This document shows positions 63,708 to 64,000 of a stretch of 64,000 nucleotides of DNA, one piece after another (position 1 is the stretch's first letter; the number at the start of each line of letters is the position of its first letter). This DNA is from Geomonas limicola. Its GTDB lineage: Bacteria; Desulfobacterota; Desulfuromonadia; Geobacterales; Geobacteraceae. Location of the stretch: the NCBI RefSeq assembly GCF_014193675.1, contig NZ_BLXZ01000004.1:310001-374000 (forward strand). Reading direction: 5' to 3'. Under the pieces are notes generated by a model that saw only the letters and a program-made list of their open reading frames with translations, searched no databases and was not told the DNA's origin. Made by a program: the position numbers and the translations under genes.

Positions 63708-64000
63708 TTATCCCTGCCGGTCGTCCAGCAGTTCCAGGAAGCCTTCCACGCGGATCTTGGTGCGTGCGTCGACGCTGCTCGGTTTATCCCCTTCCAGGGT
63801 CAGGATGGGGAGGTCGATGCTCTTTCTCAACACCATGTCCTCGATCTGCCGGAAGCAGAAGGACTGCACGTAGTGGATAACGCCGTCCACCCGGCGCGCC
63901 TTCAGCTCGCGCACGATGTCCTCGAGCCGGTGGAAGATGTCGTAGGGATAGGTGTAGGCCCGGTACTGCTCGACCAGGTCCGGCAAACCGTAGGGCATGG
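63708..64000 (-). CDS. 2-hydroxyacyl-CoA dehydratase subunit (HgdB/BcrB-like), C-terminal part
   Basis: The start lies beyond the window; about 97 C-terminal residues are visible. GVIHYVQSFCFRQIEDMVLRK (split) and LPILTLEGDKPSSVDARTKIRVE are the end of the HgdB/BcrB family, including a cluster cysteine in SFCFRQ. This component receives the activated electron from the ATPase encoded downstream. Its last codons and stop lie at the edge of the repeat array. The substrate cannot be told from this fragment. Confidence 0.88.
   Translation of the reverse strand, partial: MPYGLPDLVEQYRAYTYPYDIFHRLEDIVRELKARRVDGVIHYVQSFCFRQIEDMVLRKSIDLPILTLEGDKPSSVDARTKIRVEGFLELLDDRQG

Overview
The window looks like chromosomal DNA of a Geobacter-type bacterium (Desulfuromonadia, Geobacterales). 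This rests on protein content rather than a marker gene: an hrcA-grpE-dnaK-dnaJ operon behind hemW, a complete tolQRAB-pal-cpoB cluster, many c-type haem motifs (CxxCH), a bacteriohemerythrin, a 2-hydroxyacyl-CoA dehydratase activator and several sensor kinases. Most of the window is GC-rich. The stretch from about 5.6 to 15.7 kb is clearly more AT-rich and holds only lipoproteins, ankyrin-repeat proteins and unknowns, so it reads as accessory DNA. No rRNA, tRNA, CRISPR array or complete insertion sequence was recognised.

Layout. 1-2.3 kb: permease, two thioredoxin-like proteins and a CcdA-type membrane protein in one operon with a strong terminator. 2.5-5.6 kb: small proteins, a bacteriohemerythrin and an exported unknown. 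5.6-14.8 kb: mostly minus-strand lipoproteins, ankyrin proteins and membrane proteins of unknown role. 14.9-16.4 kb: an exported unknown, a DksA-type zinc finger and a small protein. 16.8-19.4 kb: a two-component system with a His-rich sensor and a His/Cys-rich companion protein. 19.6-21.2 kb: a MarR regulator and an iron-sulfur protein, each preceded by the same palindrome. 21.2-28.3 kb: heat-shock operon with CIRCE and promoter, ending in a translationally coupled phospholipase D-like protein. 28.5-34.4 kb: nitrilase, then the Tol-Pal cell-envelope system.

34.8-58.5 kb, all on the plus strand, is the most striking part. A PAS-domain sensor kinase and a sigma-54 activator (GAFTGA intact) precede a series of large exported proteins: an Ig-repeat protein, a 14-repeat RCC1-like protein with a C-terminal dockerin-like module, a di-haem cytochrome c peroxidase homologue with a dockerin-like module, a lipoprotein whose C-terminal domain looks cohesin-like, a Tat-signal multicopper oxidase-like protein, a second multicopper oxidase-like protein without a signal peptide but with a dockerin-like module, a TatA, a SCO-type copper chaperone and a cytochrome c fused to a periplasmic-binding-protein-like domain. 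I infer a surface-anchored redox assembly held together by cohesin-dockerin contacts. The two oxidase-like proteins carry complementary halves of the usual copper-ligand motifs and could form one enzyme exported together through Tat.

58.5-64 kb: a solitary ISL3-type zinc-finger protein, mobB behind a consensus promoter, an outer-membrane protein with two OmpA domains, a putative metallopeptidase, a small di-haem cytochrome, and the activator plus the C-terminus of a 2-hydroxyacyl-CoA dehydratase component, separated by an array of 41-bp repeats.
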